Shown here one piece after another: positions 34,993 through 45,885 of a stretch of 64,000 nucleotides of DNA; the stretch's first letter is position 1; the number at the start of each line of letters is the position of its first letter. This stretch comes from Astropecten irregularis (Eukaryota > Echinodermata > Asteroidea > Paxillosida > Astropectinidae). The notes under the pieces are model-generated. The model was given only the letters and a program-made list of their open reading frames with translations. It had not been told where the DNA came from and did not search any database. The stretch is taken from the NCBI GenBank assembly GCA_963971285.1, contig OZ020254.1:11346001-11410000 (forward strand), read 5' to 3'. The position numbers and the translations under genes are program-made.

Positions 34993-35824
34993 ATATGTCA
35001 TTTTGTTTTAAAGAAAACAGCTGTAGTTTCTGATAGGCCTACGTTCAAATTTTGATTATGTAGGATGGGATCTTGCAGATTTATCAAGTCAGATTTTTCC
35101 CTCCAAATTTTGATTCATTGGTTTATACAATTGCGATGGCTGAATCACAAAAGAAACTACCTTTGGTTAGTAAGGAACACATTAAGCGGTGTCTTTCTCG
35201 TATTTCTCCGGCATATTAATCATGGTGCGCATTGCAACAGGTTGTGTATATTGTCACATATCATTGCCATATCATTTTCATAGTTAGCACCACCGTGCGG
35301 CGCGTCGTAGAGATGGCCGGTCCACGGTAAATCAACTTTGGCAGGTAGCTCTATAATTCCCCTCTCCTCGTGATTGCTTTAGTTAGGGGAGCAGTATTAA
35401 ATCGCGTCCCCAGCCTTGGTGAAGCTGACAATTACTGCACAACCAACCGGCCTGGCTAACTCTTGTGTATTCTACACATGACGCGTTACACACTGCCCCG
35501 CTCAATAGCTTACCAGTTATACAGTAATATATATCGCGTGGACCGAGCATATCAAAGGATGGTTTCACTAATTAACTCTGAATGTAACACTTACACATGC
35601 TCTGAGTACTACACTATGTATATGCTAACCAAATACAGGCTGGCGACATGTGTAATGTTTCCAATCGTTTCAGGTTCCCGCTTCAATTATTTGTTGGCAT
35701 TTTGTTATGAAAAAAAAGTAGTGTACGCGGTCTTATTTGCATCGCAGTAATAACGAATATATTGCACAAGACGAAACATGGCGGTGTTTCATATTACCTC
35801 AAAGGTCGTAAGATTAAATAGGTG
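34993..35824. other. Unrecognised non-coding stretch
   Basis: No gene or repeat family recognised. Confidence 0.35.
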
Positions 35825-36312
35825 TTAAAGGTAGTATCATACTTTGGTAGCCTGCCAGAACAGAAATCTCTTATTGACAGGGTATAAACTTTATACCCTG
35901 TAATTATAATTACAAATGGGGTATTAGGGAGACATGTTAGAGTCTAAAAGTGGACATTAGGGAGACATCGGGACTTAAGGAGACTTTTCCATGTCTCCCT
36001 AAGGCACCAGCTACCTTTTAAAGAGATATTTTGCTGTCCATATTTTAATAGAAGACAGAGAATGCTCTCAGTACGATCATATGTCAATTTCAAGTTCATT
36101 AGTTAGGAGGATGTTTAGAAATAGGTAAGTAAAGTTTGTGCACGATTCCCATCCTCGGTTAACATTATTGCTCTATACATAACACTATAAAGATGATGAT
36201 GGCAGATGGTGATGGTTTTATGTCATGTCAAGTAAAATCAAATACCCCCAAAACTATTTTGCTCAAGGATCATGAATCTGTATTTGTTTGACTAAGACCA
36301 TTATCTTTAAAG
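35825..36312 (-). mobile_element. Family A MITE, copy 10, interrupted
   Basis: The left end TTAAAGGTAGTATCATACTT runs to about 35905. The matching other end, AGGATCATGAATCTGTATTTG..ATTATCTTTAAAG, is at 36264-36312. The intervening 360 bp is unlike family A and includes the inverted pair TAGGGAGACATG (35925-35936) and CATGTCTCCCTA (35990-36001), so foreign sequence may have replaced the core. Confidence 0.65.
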
Positions 36313-36503
36313 GATGCTTTAATTACTGTTTTTTATCTTAGCGAGTCCATGAAATAATTGTATGCCTATCGTTTCCCTTAGTCTTTTGCCAGATAGTTGG
36401 CATAGTGACTCGAATCAAGGTTAGACTCCTGATAACGAACGGCGAATGGTCAAACAAATGTGAGCAGTCTATGACATCCCCAACCTATTATGTATGTTTG
36501 GTC

Positions 36504-36652
36504 TGGGATCGATTTTACGAAGCCCTACGATTGGTCGTAACTAGAGTTACGAAGGATAACACATCGTATCCTTCGACTTCTACATGGGGATGCAATGTTT
36601 CATAAGTCGTACAATTGAAGTAAGTTACGATGAGTTTGGTGAAATCGACCCC
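36504..36652 (+). mobile_element. Family B MITE, copy 2
   Basis: GGGATCGATTTTACGAAGCC to TTTGGTGAAATCGACCCC, with CGTAACTAGAGTTACGAAGG and ACACATCGTATCC inside. Essentially complete. Confidence 0.88.
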
Positions 36653-36767
36653 TTGTCACCTTAATCATATCCTACATCAGTGCTTATGGGAAATTTCAGA
36701 TGTAGCAATTCCAATGTGTGGATGTTACATATCCTACATTATAAATGGATATTTCGACACAATGGGA

Positions 36768-36850
36768 GGCTGCATCCGAATCCATTGTCTAGAGCTAGGT
36801 CTAGGTCTTCGCTCCATTGGAAATACGCAGAGACACCTATAGACAATAGA
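36768..36850 (+). mobile_element. Family I repeat, copy 1
   Basis: GCTGCATCCGAATCC, then GCTAGGTCTAGGTCTTC, CTCCATTGGAAATACGCAGA and AGACAATA. The reverse complement of 41239-41356 shares the same words in the same order. Probably a MITE, here lacking its far end. Confidence 0.65.
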
Positions 36851-36856
36851 CCTAGC

Positions 36857-36951
36857 TGGTCTTCAAGTCAACAGCGCACGCGCATGCAATTGTGAGCATG
36901 CGCACGTTGTTTTGCGCGTGCGCTGTTGTGCGTGCGCTGTTGACTTGGACC
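36857..36951. repeat. GC-rich hairpin
   Basis: TGGTCTTCAAGTCAACAGCG on the left is mirrored by CGCTGTTGACTTGGACCA on the right, with complementary CGCACGCGCATGC and GCATGCGCACG inside. It lies directly between a family I fragment and a family B element. Confidence 0.8.
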
Positions 36952-36952
36952 A

Positions 36953-37104
36953 GGGGTCGATTTCACGAAACTCGTCGCAACTTACTATCAATCGTAGGAT
37001 TTATGCTGCATTGCAGTCCTACGTAGGATAAGAACATCTATACGATGGGTTATCCTTCGTAACTTGAGTTACGATCGATCGCAGGGCTTCGTGAAATCGA
37101 CCCC
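36953..37104 (-). mobile_element. Family B MITE, copy 3
   Basis: GGGGTCGATTTCACGAAACT to GGGCTTCGTGAAATCGACCCC. Complete and among the best-preserved copies, with GTTACGATCGATCGCAGGG next to the right end. Confidence 0.92.
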
Positions 37105-37997
37105 GGTTCTCCAAAGTCTCCCATTATGTTTGAGTCTTGCGAAATTACTGAGTTTAGTTTTCCACACACCTAAAATATTCTCATTTTACTTAAGCGTTAT
37201 AAACTACTTAGAGTTGGGAGGGCCTGACGCGTTTCCTAGAAGGATCTTTATCGAAGGCTCAAACATTAAAAGGCTAAAACGTTATATAAATTACCACAAA
37301 AGCCGATTCCGATTCCTTGAAAATAGGCATGTAGAGACAAGAGAGCCTCTGGAATACTTTTGTCATTATCTTTAAAAATGGAATTGTTCACAGATTAGTA
37401 TACGAGTATTATGGTAGACCCTTCGATTAAAATATTTACCACGAAAAACTATATTTTTTAAAGAAAACAGAGAAACTTGCCGTATTACTAAACTGATTTT
37501 GCATGAAAAACATAGAAATATAAATTTATGATAATAAGCCCCGTTTCAAATGTTTACTAAGTCAATGTTAAAAGTGAGAACAGTTGTTCATTTGTTTGTA
37601 TCGTGGCTAGATTGATAAATTCAGTTGACATTTACATGGGAGTGCTATGTCATGCACATGACGGATTAAATAGAATATGACGGCTAGTCTTTGGCTCTTT
37701 GATAACTCTACCCTTTCATACACATTAATTCATGACATTTCGTTGGGAAGTCGCCCATGTATTCGGGTTCACACATACATGACATATGATATATGGTTAA
37801 GTAAAATATCTTGTTATAGTAATAAAATCATCCTGGTTTATGCAAATTCATGCAAATATAATCCCCGACCCAGTTATTATTCCTAATCTGTTCCTATCTG
37901 AACATATCCGGGTATCATTAAGTTTTACATACATTGTATACATGTACAGCATAAAATGAAAATAGAATAAAACTATGGAGGAACTGCGTATCACTAG
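37105..37997. other. Unrecognised non-coding stretch
   Basis: No gene or repeat family recognised. An open frame reaching 37375 begins in family B sequence and has no recognisable motif. Confidence 0.35.
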
Positions 37998-38151
37998 ATA
38001 GCAAAGAAGAGTGCTCACCAATTAAAATATTGGCCAATTAATTTCCGACCCTTCTGGGTCTTCGTCAGGACTTGAAAGACCCGGTATGGGATCGAAAATT
38101 TGGCCAACACTTAATTAGTGAGCACTTATGTCTTATGTCTTCTTTGCTGTG
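37998..38151. repeat. Inverted repeat L
   Basis: AGCAAAGAAGAGTGCTCAC and ATATTGGCCAA at the left are mirrored by TTGGCCAACAC and GTGAGCAC..TCTTCTTTGCT at the right. The centre holds CGACCCTTCTGGGTCTTCGT and GAAAGACCCGGTATGGGATC, themselves roughly complementary. Probably a MITE or a fold-back retroelement end. Confidence 0.6.
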
Positions 38152-38366
38152 AAATGAAAATATATTGTTTTGTGTAAATTAGGAAGCTTAAAATCACAGT
38201 AACTGGAGAGCGACTTGTAATGTACAAATAGTGGAACTGACTTGTAGTTCTGTATTCTCAGCCCAGCGTGTATAAGCAGTCACAGGTTCAATGTAATAAT
38301 TACAATTGCATTCTAGACCATTTCATATCCTCTGAAATGACCAATGGTGCTGTAAGATACCATAAC

Positions 38367-38526
38367 ATTTGACTTAAGGGAGATCGAAATTTTCACTGTT
38401 TTGCTCAAAATTGGCACTATATGGGACTTGAAATTTGACAGATGACTGTTATTGTATCTTTTTAATTGGTTTCCCCATGAATCTGCAATTCTTTAAAAAA
38501 GAAACAAAGTATGGAATTACCTTCAT
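38367..38526 (-). mobile_element. Family A MITE, copy 11, half copy
   Basis: Retains TTTTCACTGTTTTGCTCAAA, ATGGGACTTGAAATTTGACA, CCCATGAATCTGCAATTCTT and a diverged end GTATGGAATTACCTTCA. The other half is absent. Confidence 0.75.
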
Positions 38527-39755
38527 GTAAATTTTTTGCTACATCACAAACGAGTGGAAAAGTGACACGGTGCCGCCAGCACGCGTGCAGTCTTGATTAA
38601 TAACCACTATGTTTGTTTAAGGTTGACTTGTATGCCCATCTATATTGAAGGCCTATATTTGTTTTTTTTAATTGTGTTATTTTCAACAGGCCGAAGATTA
38701 CATCCTGTATGTCTTATTCCGTTGGAAATTCTCCTTTTTCCCCACAGAAGAAGTGATAACAATGGTGCATTACATTTATTTGGAGTCCAAGTTGTCGCAA
38801 ATTGCTCTTTATTTTGTTATTGCTAAGTCTCATCATGCACCCGAGACTGGGGGATTCGTTATTTCTTATCAGACATAACACCAGACACACACCGCATACA
38901 TATCTAATGTTATTGGGGACTATTTTCATAAACATAGTCATCGCTTTGGCTGTACTGCAAATTGATGTGCTATAGAGCCTTTATAGTTTAGCAAATGTAT
39001 CCAATGAGTGCATTACAACATAATGAATGTAAATTGATTTCAGGATATCAAATTCCTATGACTTCATTATGGTGATTGCGCAATCATCATAATGGATCAA
39101 TCATCCTTTTTATATATTTCCCATTCTGATTCATCTCTTCGAGAGAGAAATAAAAAGGGTAAAAAAATCTCGATATTAATGAAAATGCATGATCACCTTT
39201 GGGGAAATTACACCCAACATCTCAAAGTCTTCACACAAATTGGAATGAATTGCGGCGAGACAAAAATAATGGACAATCCCAGACGGTATAGGACTATATT
39301 GAGCGCTGATGAAAGAGCGGGATAATATGCTGCAATGGCAGTCATATTCCATCTTCACTTTGTAGCAATCTCATTAATGTTTAGATCCAACTTGTATTTT
39401 TTTGTGAATATTGTTGATTGCGACCGAGACTAAAAATAAACAATTTTTTTTATTATTATTATTATTTTCGGTTTCTTATCTTCTGAATGAAGAACGGACG
39501 GAATATGTAATTTCTTTGTTCCTTTGCCTTGGTGCCTTGGGAACATGTTTCATAATAATGATTTGCAGTCCGTCTATCAAAAAATGAATCAATCTGTTTG
39601 AGTCATTTCAGCCACCATTGACTGCGTTTAGATCATCAAACTTCGAGACTGATTAAAAAACATGACGACTGTCCTTCAAAAACATCCATTTTTATTTACG
39701 GAATCACCTCGTCTGAGACCCATATCATACAGTTGCCACTGCACATAATTTAATA
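38527..39755. other. Unrecognised non-coding stretch
   Basis: A TTA microsatellite lies near 39448-39466. No gene or repeat family recognised. Confidence 0.35.
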
Positions 39756-40261
39756 TTAGAGGCACTATCATACTTTGGTATAGCATTACCAAAACAGGGG
39801 CCGATTTCACGAAGCCCTACGATCGATCGTAACTCGAGTTACGAAGGATAGCGCATCGTATCCTGCTTATCTTACGTAGGGTTTGAAAGCATTTCAAGTT
39901 CTACGATTGATAGTATGTTACGATAGGTTTGGTGAAATCTTTACAGATATAAAGACGGTGATGGTAGAAACATACTGTTACATTTGTTCTGCTAGAAATG
40001 CTGTACTTATCCAGAAAAGACTAAAATCAGTTGCCCCCCTCCCCCGAATATTTTGATTCTCTGGGAGATCAAAACTCCTGTTGAAAGATTGTAAAATACC
40101 GTGGGCTTTTTTTCACTGTTTTCTCAAAAAGTGGGCACCGTATTGGACTGGAGGAAATTTCACAGATGACAGTTAATACTGTACCTTTTTTTTTAATGTT
40201 TGTTCTGTCCATGAATCTGCAATTCTTTGACAAAAACTTAAAGTATGATATATTACCTATA
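39756..40261 (-). mobile_element. Family A MITE, copy 12, carrying a nested element
   Basis: Left end GGCACTATCATACTTTGG, then ACCAAAACAG, where family A is broken by a family B element (39797-39939). Family A resumes with AAATCTTTACAGAT and continues through GATGGTAGAAACATACTG and TCCATGAATCTGCAATTCTT to TATTACCTATAA. Without the insertion it would be a normal-length copy. Confidence 0.88.
39797..39939 (+). mobile_element. Family B MITE, copy 4, nested inside family A
   Basis: GGGGCCGATTTCACGAAGCC, CGATCGATCGTAACTCGAGT and GATAGTATGTTACGATAGG to TTTGGTGAAATC. The final GACCCC of family B is missing where it meets the host sequence AAATCTTTACAG, so the right end merged with or was trimmed at the host. 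Confidence 0.88.
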
Positions 40262-40704
40262 AGCAGGATTATGTGTTGCTGCATTATGGGCAAGGGAATT
40301 GTTCATTGTTTATATACCAAACGAAAACAAATCTCAGTATTACGCACAAGCGCAATAAATTATGGAATTTGGTTCTGGCAAATTTGTTTTCTTTACGAGA
40401 AAATGTTTTTTATGCTGAGCGATTTAGGCTTACTCCTCCTAGTGCACCTCTGTATAACTTGCCCCAATATTGGATAGTTGAGTAAACCAACACGAAGATT
40501 AAAAAAACATACAAGACTCTGCAGACTGCGTATTACATGATGAATACCATTGACTCCATCGTCAAATCGCACGGGCGTCGGAGTATACATAGCCAGCCAG
40601 GGCCAAAGCATGCAGCAATGTGACAGAGAATCAATTTCCCCGACTCCAAAATTAGAATAACTTCGGTGACGCCATTTTGTAGATCATTCACCTCTACGTA
40701 TCAT
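40262..40704. other. Unrecognised non-coding stretch
   Basis: One frame here (around 40300-40485) has a LINE-like flavour (an SLRENVFYAERFRLTPPSAP segment and NLPQYW), but I could not tie it to a known domain. Confidence 0.3.
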
Positions 40705-40916
40705 GGGGCGTTTACGAAATGGAGGCTCAGGCTCCATCTCAGGCTCCTTCGTGAATCTGTTCTGAAATAACTGGTCTCAAAATAGAGGCTTTTGGCTGCC
40801 GTTCTGAAGTAGATTATTTGGTTGGAAAAGGGAAACAGAGCTTAAGCTTCAATGAACCTATTTTTTTCATATGAAATATCAGAGCTGGAGCCAGAGCCAG
40901 AGCCTGAGCCTGACCC
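40705..40916. mobile_element. Hexamer-terminus element E4, right end lost
   Basis: GGGGCGTTTACGAAATGGAG, AGGCTC-type units, TTCGTGAATCTGTTCTGAAA, GGCTTTTGGCTGCCG, then GAGCCAGAGCCAGAGCC. It ends abruptly in the hexamer tract at TGACCC, where the duplicated 76-bp block begins instead of its own terminus. Confidence 0.8.
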
Positions 40917-40992
40917 TGTTATACTGGTTTTCAAGTCGGATAAAGTCGCGCCAGAATTATCGTGTCCAGCTTTTTGTTCGCTATAAAGACTG
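40917..40992. repeat. 76-bp block duplicated at 41853-41928
   Basis: TGTTATACTGGTTTTCAAGT, GTCGCGCCAGAA, TATCGTGTCCAGCTTTTTGT and TCGCTATAAAGACTGGG recur almost identically upstream of element E6. In both places the next sequence is the left end of a family E element. Confidence 0.93.
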
Positions 40993-41235
40993 GGGGCCTT
41001 TTTTAAACGGGGGCTCAGGCTCTGGCTCCATTTCGTGAATCCAGTCTAGGGTATCCAAAAAGAGGCTTTTGGCTGTGGTTTGGAAGGAGATTCTTTGGTT
41101 TGAAAGGGGAAACAGAGCTTCAGCCTCAGTAAAAAACGACAACCTATTTTTTTTCAGCAATATGGATGATGGAGCCTGAGCCTGAGCCTGAGCCTTAGCC
41201 CGAGCCCGAGCCTAAGTCTCCTTTTCGTAAACACC
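40992..41235. mobile_element. Hexamer-terminus element E5
   Basis: GGGGGCCTTTTTTAAACGGG, AGGCTC units, TTTCGTGAATCCAGTCTAGG, GGCTTTTGGCTGTGG, TTCAGCAATATGGATGATGG, GAGCCT and GAGCCC units, and CCTTTTCGTAAACACC. Its closest relative is E6, with which it shares upstream flanking sequence. Confidence 0.82.
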
Positions 41236-41238
41236 TAT

Positions 41239-41356
41239 ACGCTGCGTCCGAAACGGGTTTCCACAGCTACGGCTGAGTGTATTGTCTTTGAGTCTCTGCG
41301 TTATTCCAATGGAGGGAAGACCTAGACCTACCTCTATACAACAGATTCGGATACAA
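41239..41356 (-). mobile_element. Family I repeat, copy 2
   Basis: GCTGCGTCCGAAACGG at the left and GATTCGGATACAACC at the right form imperfect inverted ends. CTCTGCGTTATTCCAATGGAG and GAAGACCTAGACCTACC match, inverted, the fragment at 36768. It begins directly after element E5. Confidence 0.68.
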
Positions 41357-41852
41357 CCATAATATGAGGGGACATGCAGCAGCATCATTCAGTTTCAATG
41401 TCGTGAGAATGTTACCACATGTTCAGATATACACGTAATTAGATCAGAGATAACAGTGCAGTCGGTTGGTAATTAGCAAGCTTGCAACACGAGGAAGCTT
41501 ATATGCAGAAACGTTATCCGCACACAGTTTCTACAAAAGGCAAGCGCATGTGTCATCATTCGCACATTATTAAATATCAGACACATGCATTAACACAACA
41601 ATACAATGATACTAATTGCATGTTGCATCCGGACACGGGAATCTGTCGTTGTTTTGCTTGAGCTCAATACGCCGATTCTATAAATAATGTTGAATGGAAA
41701 AAAAGTTCAGAAAATGATAGAAAGTGTTCAGTCTGAACGTGTTTTTGTACTTTTTATTGCTTCGCTTGGACGGAGTTAAATCGGACAATAAACTAGTTTT
41801 CAGCCGACGAGTATTCTGTTTACTTAGAAAATACCCGCTAGTCGCAGGACGG
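41357..41852. other. Unrecognised non-coding stretch
   Basis: No gene or repeat family recognised. Confidence 0.35.
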
Positions 41853-42147
41853 TGTTATACTGGTTTTCAAGTCGGATAAAGTCGCGCCAGAAATATCGTG
41901 TCCAGCTTTTTGTTCGCTATAGAGACTGGGGACCTTTTTCGAAACGGGGGCTCGGGCTTTGGCTCCATTTCGTGAATCCAGTGCAGGGTATCAAAATAAA
42001 GGCTTTTAGCTGCGGTTTGGAAGTAGATTATGTGGTTTGAAAGAGAAAACGGAGCTCCAGCTTAAAAAAAAAACGACAGCCTAAATGTTCAGCATTATGG
42101 ATGATGGAGCTTGAGCCTGAGCCTGAGCCTCTGTTTCGAGAAGGCCC
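41853..42147. mobile_element. Hexamer-terminus element E6 with duplicated flank
   Basis: The 76-bp flank (41853-41928) is followed by GGGGACCTTTTTCGAAACGG, TTTCGTGAATCCAGTGCAGG, GGCTTTTAGCTGCGG, TTCAGCATTATGGATGATGG, three or four GAGCCT units and CTCTGTTTCGAGAAGGCCC. The whole stretch parallels 40917-41235, pointing to a segmental copy rather than two independent insertions. Confidence 0.82.
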
Positions 42148-42269
42148 GCTGGGATTTAACTGGAAGGCGAGAGGGCCGGGGTGGAGGCTAACATTTAAAT
42201 CTGAGCCTGAGCCTGCGCCTGAGCCTAAGCCTGAATCTGAGCCTGAATCTGAGCCTGAGCCTGAGCCTA

Positions 42270-42350
<81 letters not shown>

Positions 42351-42560
42351 TTGCGCCTTAGCCTGAATCTGAGCCTGAATCTGAGCCTGAATCTGAGCCT
42401 GCGCCTTAGCCTGAATCTGAGCCTGAATCTGAGCCTGAATCTGAGCCTGAGCCTGAGCCAGAGCCTGAGTCTGAGCATGAGACTGAGCCTGAGCCTCCGT
42501 TTCGAGAAGGCCCAATGGATCCGACTGGAAGGCAATAGGGAGGTGGCTCAATTTAAAGAC
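42132..42560. repeat. Hexamer array E7 with duplicated right-end sequence
   Basis: TTTCGAGAAGGCCC followed by a TGG..ACTGGAAGGC sequence occurs at about 42134-42170 and again at about 42500-42532. Between them lies a 300-bp GAGCCT array (42199-42500) with higher-order pattern: GAATCTGAGCCT and GCGCCTTAGCCT blocks repeat twice. This looks like tandem duplication of the right end of a family E element with later expansion. Open frames give EPEP, RLRL or QAQA artefacts. Confidence 0.82.
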
Positions 42561-42807
42561 ATGCCTTAACGTGGGCCATATTCCACGGAACCCCAGCTAT
42601 CCATCTGATTGTAGCCATTGTGGAGTGACAAAATCCAATATTATACGTTGAGCATATAGTTATGATGTTGAGGCCTCAGGTAAATTCCGTCCATGTAAAT
42701 GTCATTTTCATTTGGTGAATTATGTATAGCGGGGAGAAACAGCGACCATAATGGAATTTTTTGTTTTTTTGTTTGGGGGGGGGGGGGTGAGTGGTTAGTT
42801 TTTCCCA

Positions 42808-43156
42808 TTAAAGGTAATATCATACTTTGGTTTTTGTCGAAGAAATACAGATTCCTGGGAAAGGAAGATAGAGTCATCTGTGAATATTTCAGTCCCATAC
42901 GGTGTCCACTTGTGAGAGAGAAACAGTGAAAACGGCCAAAGTATTTCTTAAGTATTTTCTCTTCTATTTTTTATCTTAAATAAGATCGAAAACAAATTGC
43001 GTCACTGGCTTTACTCTTTTCTGGGTAAATGCAGCATTTCAGGCAGAAAATGTTAACGGTATGTTTCTACCATCAGCACCTTTGTACCCTGTAGGTTATA
43101 GGCTGTGATTATTTCTGTTTTAGTATCCGGCTACCAAAGTATGATAGTACCTTTAA
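42808..43156 (+). mobile_element. Family A MITE, copy 13
   Basis: TTAAAGGTAATATCATACTT to ACCAAAGTATGATAGTACC. A deletion removed part of the region between GATAGAGTC and the usual ATCAAGACAGATACAGTAAC. A 12-base G run lies about 20 bp upstream, at 42776-42787. Confidence 0.9.
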
Positions 43157-43807
43157 GAACTCCTGTGCGTGAAATGAATCAAAATGTTGTGAACATCAGC
43201 GAACAGGCCTGTTGATCGCTGTACACGTCGACATTTTAAGATAATAATTTAAAAGAAACTTGAAATTGACACTTTCCTGCATTCCCAATTCCCAACCATG
43301 CGGCCATTTTCATGTGCATCTTCGTCGCGCTGCAAAACGTATCCTCAAGCTACATATACACACACCGTGCTCACGCACAATGATCAAATTTATGCGGCTG
43401 CTAAAGACAGTCCCATAGTCTTCTTTCGAGTCACGACGGACGCCACAGTTGCCAAAATTCTCTGCAGGGCATAGAAAAAACCCAGTAGGCTAACCAACAG
43501 TGCTATATACCAAAGCGGCCATTGCGAAACAGAAGCACGTTCGTATTTTGAATGTGTGCAGGAAGGTTAGGGGTTTTGTCAAACATGGGGTAACACGTGT
43601 TCGACCCAACGTGACACGCCGTGGGCCTCGAAAGAGGGGAGGGGGGAGAGAGAGGGGGAGGGGAGGGAGATGGGCTGCATAATCTTTACGGTCATGTCAT
43701 CTTCTATCTAAGGACTGCCATGTGTGGGAAAGCAATACATTGTCCACGTTCCACGGAAATGCACATCAAGCCTGTTAGACAAAAGTAAACAATTTTCATG
43801 AATAACT
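43157..43807. other. Unrecognised non-coding stretch
   Basis: A GA-rich patch lies near 43630-43672. No gene or repeat family recognised. Confidence 0.35.
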
Positions 43808-44154
43808 TCAAGGTAATATCATAGTTTGGTTTTTCATGGGCAAAAATATCAAGACAAATACAGTAACAGCCATCAGTGAACATTTCAGTCCCATACGGTG
43901 CCCACGTTTTGTGAAAACAGTGAAACACGACCACAGTATTTCTTAAGTCTTTTCTCTTTTATTTTTGACCTTTTAAAGGATCCAATCGATTGTCGGTCGT
44001 TGCTTTACTAATTTCTGGATATATACACCATTTCGGGCGGAACAATTTTAATAGTATGTTTCTTCCACCACCATCGTCATACCCTGTAAGTTTTATACGT
44101 AAATCTCTGAACATTTCTGTTTTGGTTTCTTACCAAAGTATGATACTACCTTTA
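43808..44154 (+). mobile_element. Family A MITE, copy 14
   Basis: CAAGGTAATATCATAGTTTG to ACCAAAGTATGATACTACC. A deletion of about 20 bp removed the CAAAGAAATACAGATT segment next to the left end. The left flank reads CA rather than the usual TA. Confidence 0.9.
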
Positions 44155-45166
44155 TCTTGAAGATGTCCTGCAGAAAATTGGCCATCGGTAATAACAATTA
44201 AGACATTATACATACTAAGCCAGTTGCCCTTCGAATTGTTGCTGCGACAACAAAACGCAAAGCAAAATGTACATGAGAGATATATGCGTCTAATAATAGC
44301 CCTATACCGAAGCCTTGTCAGCAAGTGCAACCCGATTCTGCCGTTACATGTTTGTAGTCATAATACGAATCGTGAGGATCCTGAGCACGTGTAAACATTT
44401 GGGGATCCGCTGACTAGGAATGTGCTAACAATACCCTGAAAATGTGTTTCAAGTGTTGTTAGCACGGCGCAAAAGGTATATCTAATACTACTCCTATGTC
44501 CTGCAGCATGTTGGACCGTAGAGGTTGGCCTATGTGAGACCGCCACTACGTGTGCTCTCATTGACAAAAGGTGTCATCCGTGCGAACAGGTGTCACTTAA
44601 TGGAATTGTTTTTCCTCTTTTTGTGTCCTCTTTTTCCCGCCTTTAATTTCATCCCTTTATTCTACCGCCACCCCTTGTCATATCCAAGGGAATGCCTTAT
44701 AAATTGAAGGGAAATCTAATTGGAAATTAATAGTTGATGAGGCATAAATGTTTTAGAAATGAGTAACGCCTTGACATTATAGTCGAGGCTGTGTGCAATG
44801 CAGGTGACGTTTTGTGGTGACGTTTTGAAGTCTGGTGCCCTGTTCATGTGCTATATTAACTAGCAATGATAATAGCCTGACTATACCTAGTTTACGTGGG
44901 TCATGTTGATGCTCTACATTATGGCTTATACTCAGTCTGTTGTATTGTTCACCCACACAGTCTGCACAACATTCAAACATATTGTCAATAATCCTTTCTC
45001 CCACGTCCTTTCATAAGGCAAATTCTATAGCATCATTACAATTTGCAATCACGTCAACATCAAACGACTTATCTATATCATTTTTAGGCGGGGTCAGGTT
45101 TCAGGTGCAACGACTGATAAACAGAGTCTATTGAGAAAATTGGGTCACAGCAAATGTGCATATCCA
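44155..45166. other. Unrecognised stretch with a small hairpin
   Basis: GTGCTAACAA near 44422 and TTGTTAGCAC near 44456 form a 10-bp stem. No gene or known repeat recognised. Confidence 0.35.
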
Positions 45167-45302
45167 GGGGTCGATTTCACATAAACTCATCGTAATTTAC
45201 AATCAGTCGTAGGACTTACGCTGTATCTCAGCCTACGTAGAAGTCCAGGATCCCATCGTATCTCGTGTTACGATCGATCGCAGGGCTTCATGAAATCGAC
45301 CC
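45167..45302 (-). mobile_element. Family B MITE, copy 5
   Basis: GGGGTCGATTTCACATAAAC to GGGCTTCATGAAATCGACCC, with GTTACGATCGATCGCAGGG at the right. The centre is shortened by about 15 bp. Confidence 0.88.
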
Positions 45303-45885
45303 GTGTACCTGTTATTTGCAATGTCCGTGAAATTGGCATTGCTACACTCAAAGGAGGAATTTATTGAAGGTGCAGTTTGAAAACAGGAGGAGATGTCATC
45401 GGAAAGGCTGACCAACTGGTGCGCGCGTGTTCACTTGAAGTCCATGTGATTAATATACACTCGCAACTCAATTGCATTTTGTCTTTCTTTGTTCTGCTTT
45501 GCTGACGTCTTTACATCTGTTTTTAAACATTAGGTATTCCGTACCGGTCACAATTTACTCCGAATGGTGTGAAATGTGTTCTGCCTCAGTCGTTTCGCCC
45601 GGGAGTCATCAGTTCAATCACGGGCCGTTACCTGGACACAGGTTCGCCCCCGAGGGGCTATCGGGGGATTCACGACCGTATACCTGGGGCCACCGGGGGG
45701 ATGTGCGCTAACTTACCGTACCAGGTCGGCCAAAATGCCCGAGAGAGAAAGCTTCGGACGCAAGTCAAAATCAAAGAAAATCAGTCTCTTTGCATAGCAT
45801 TTCCAATGTGTGGCGGAAATAAAAGAAACTGATTTTCCATCCGGAAGGGGCGAAATTCCCCAATGAACCAAACAGTTCGTTCTAC
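45303..45885. other. Unrecognised stretch, GC-richer centre
   Basis: The part from about 45590 to 45750 is GC-rich and open in several frames, but the predicted peptides show no domain I recognise. It may be part of an exon or a repeat I cannot name. Confidence 0.3.

Noticed and set aside
40166..40485. A second LINE coding fragment
   Set aside because: A few words look retroelement-like, but no run of family-specific motifs could be assembled as was possible at 15928-16678.
42188..42551. Arginine-leucine and glutamine-alanine repeat proteins
   Set aside because: Artefacts of the GAGCCT array; both strands are open because the hexamer has few stop-forming combinations.
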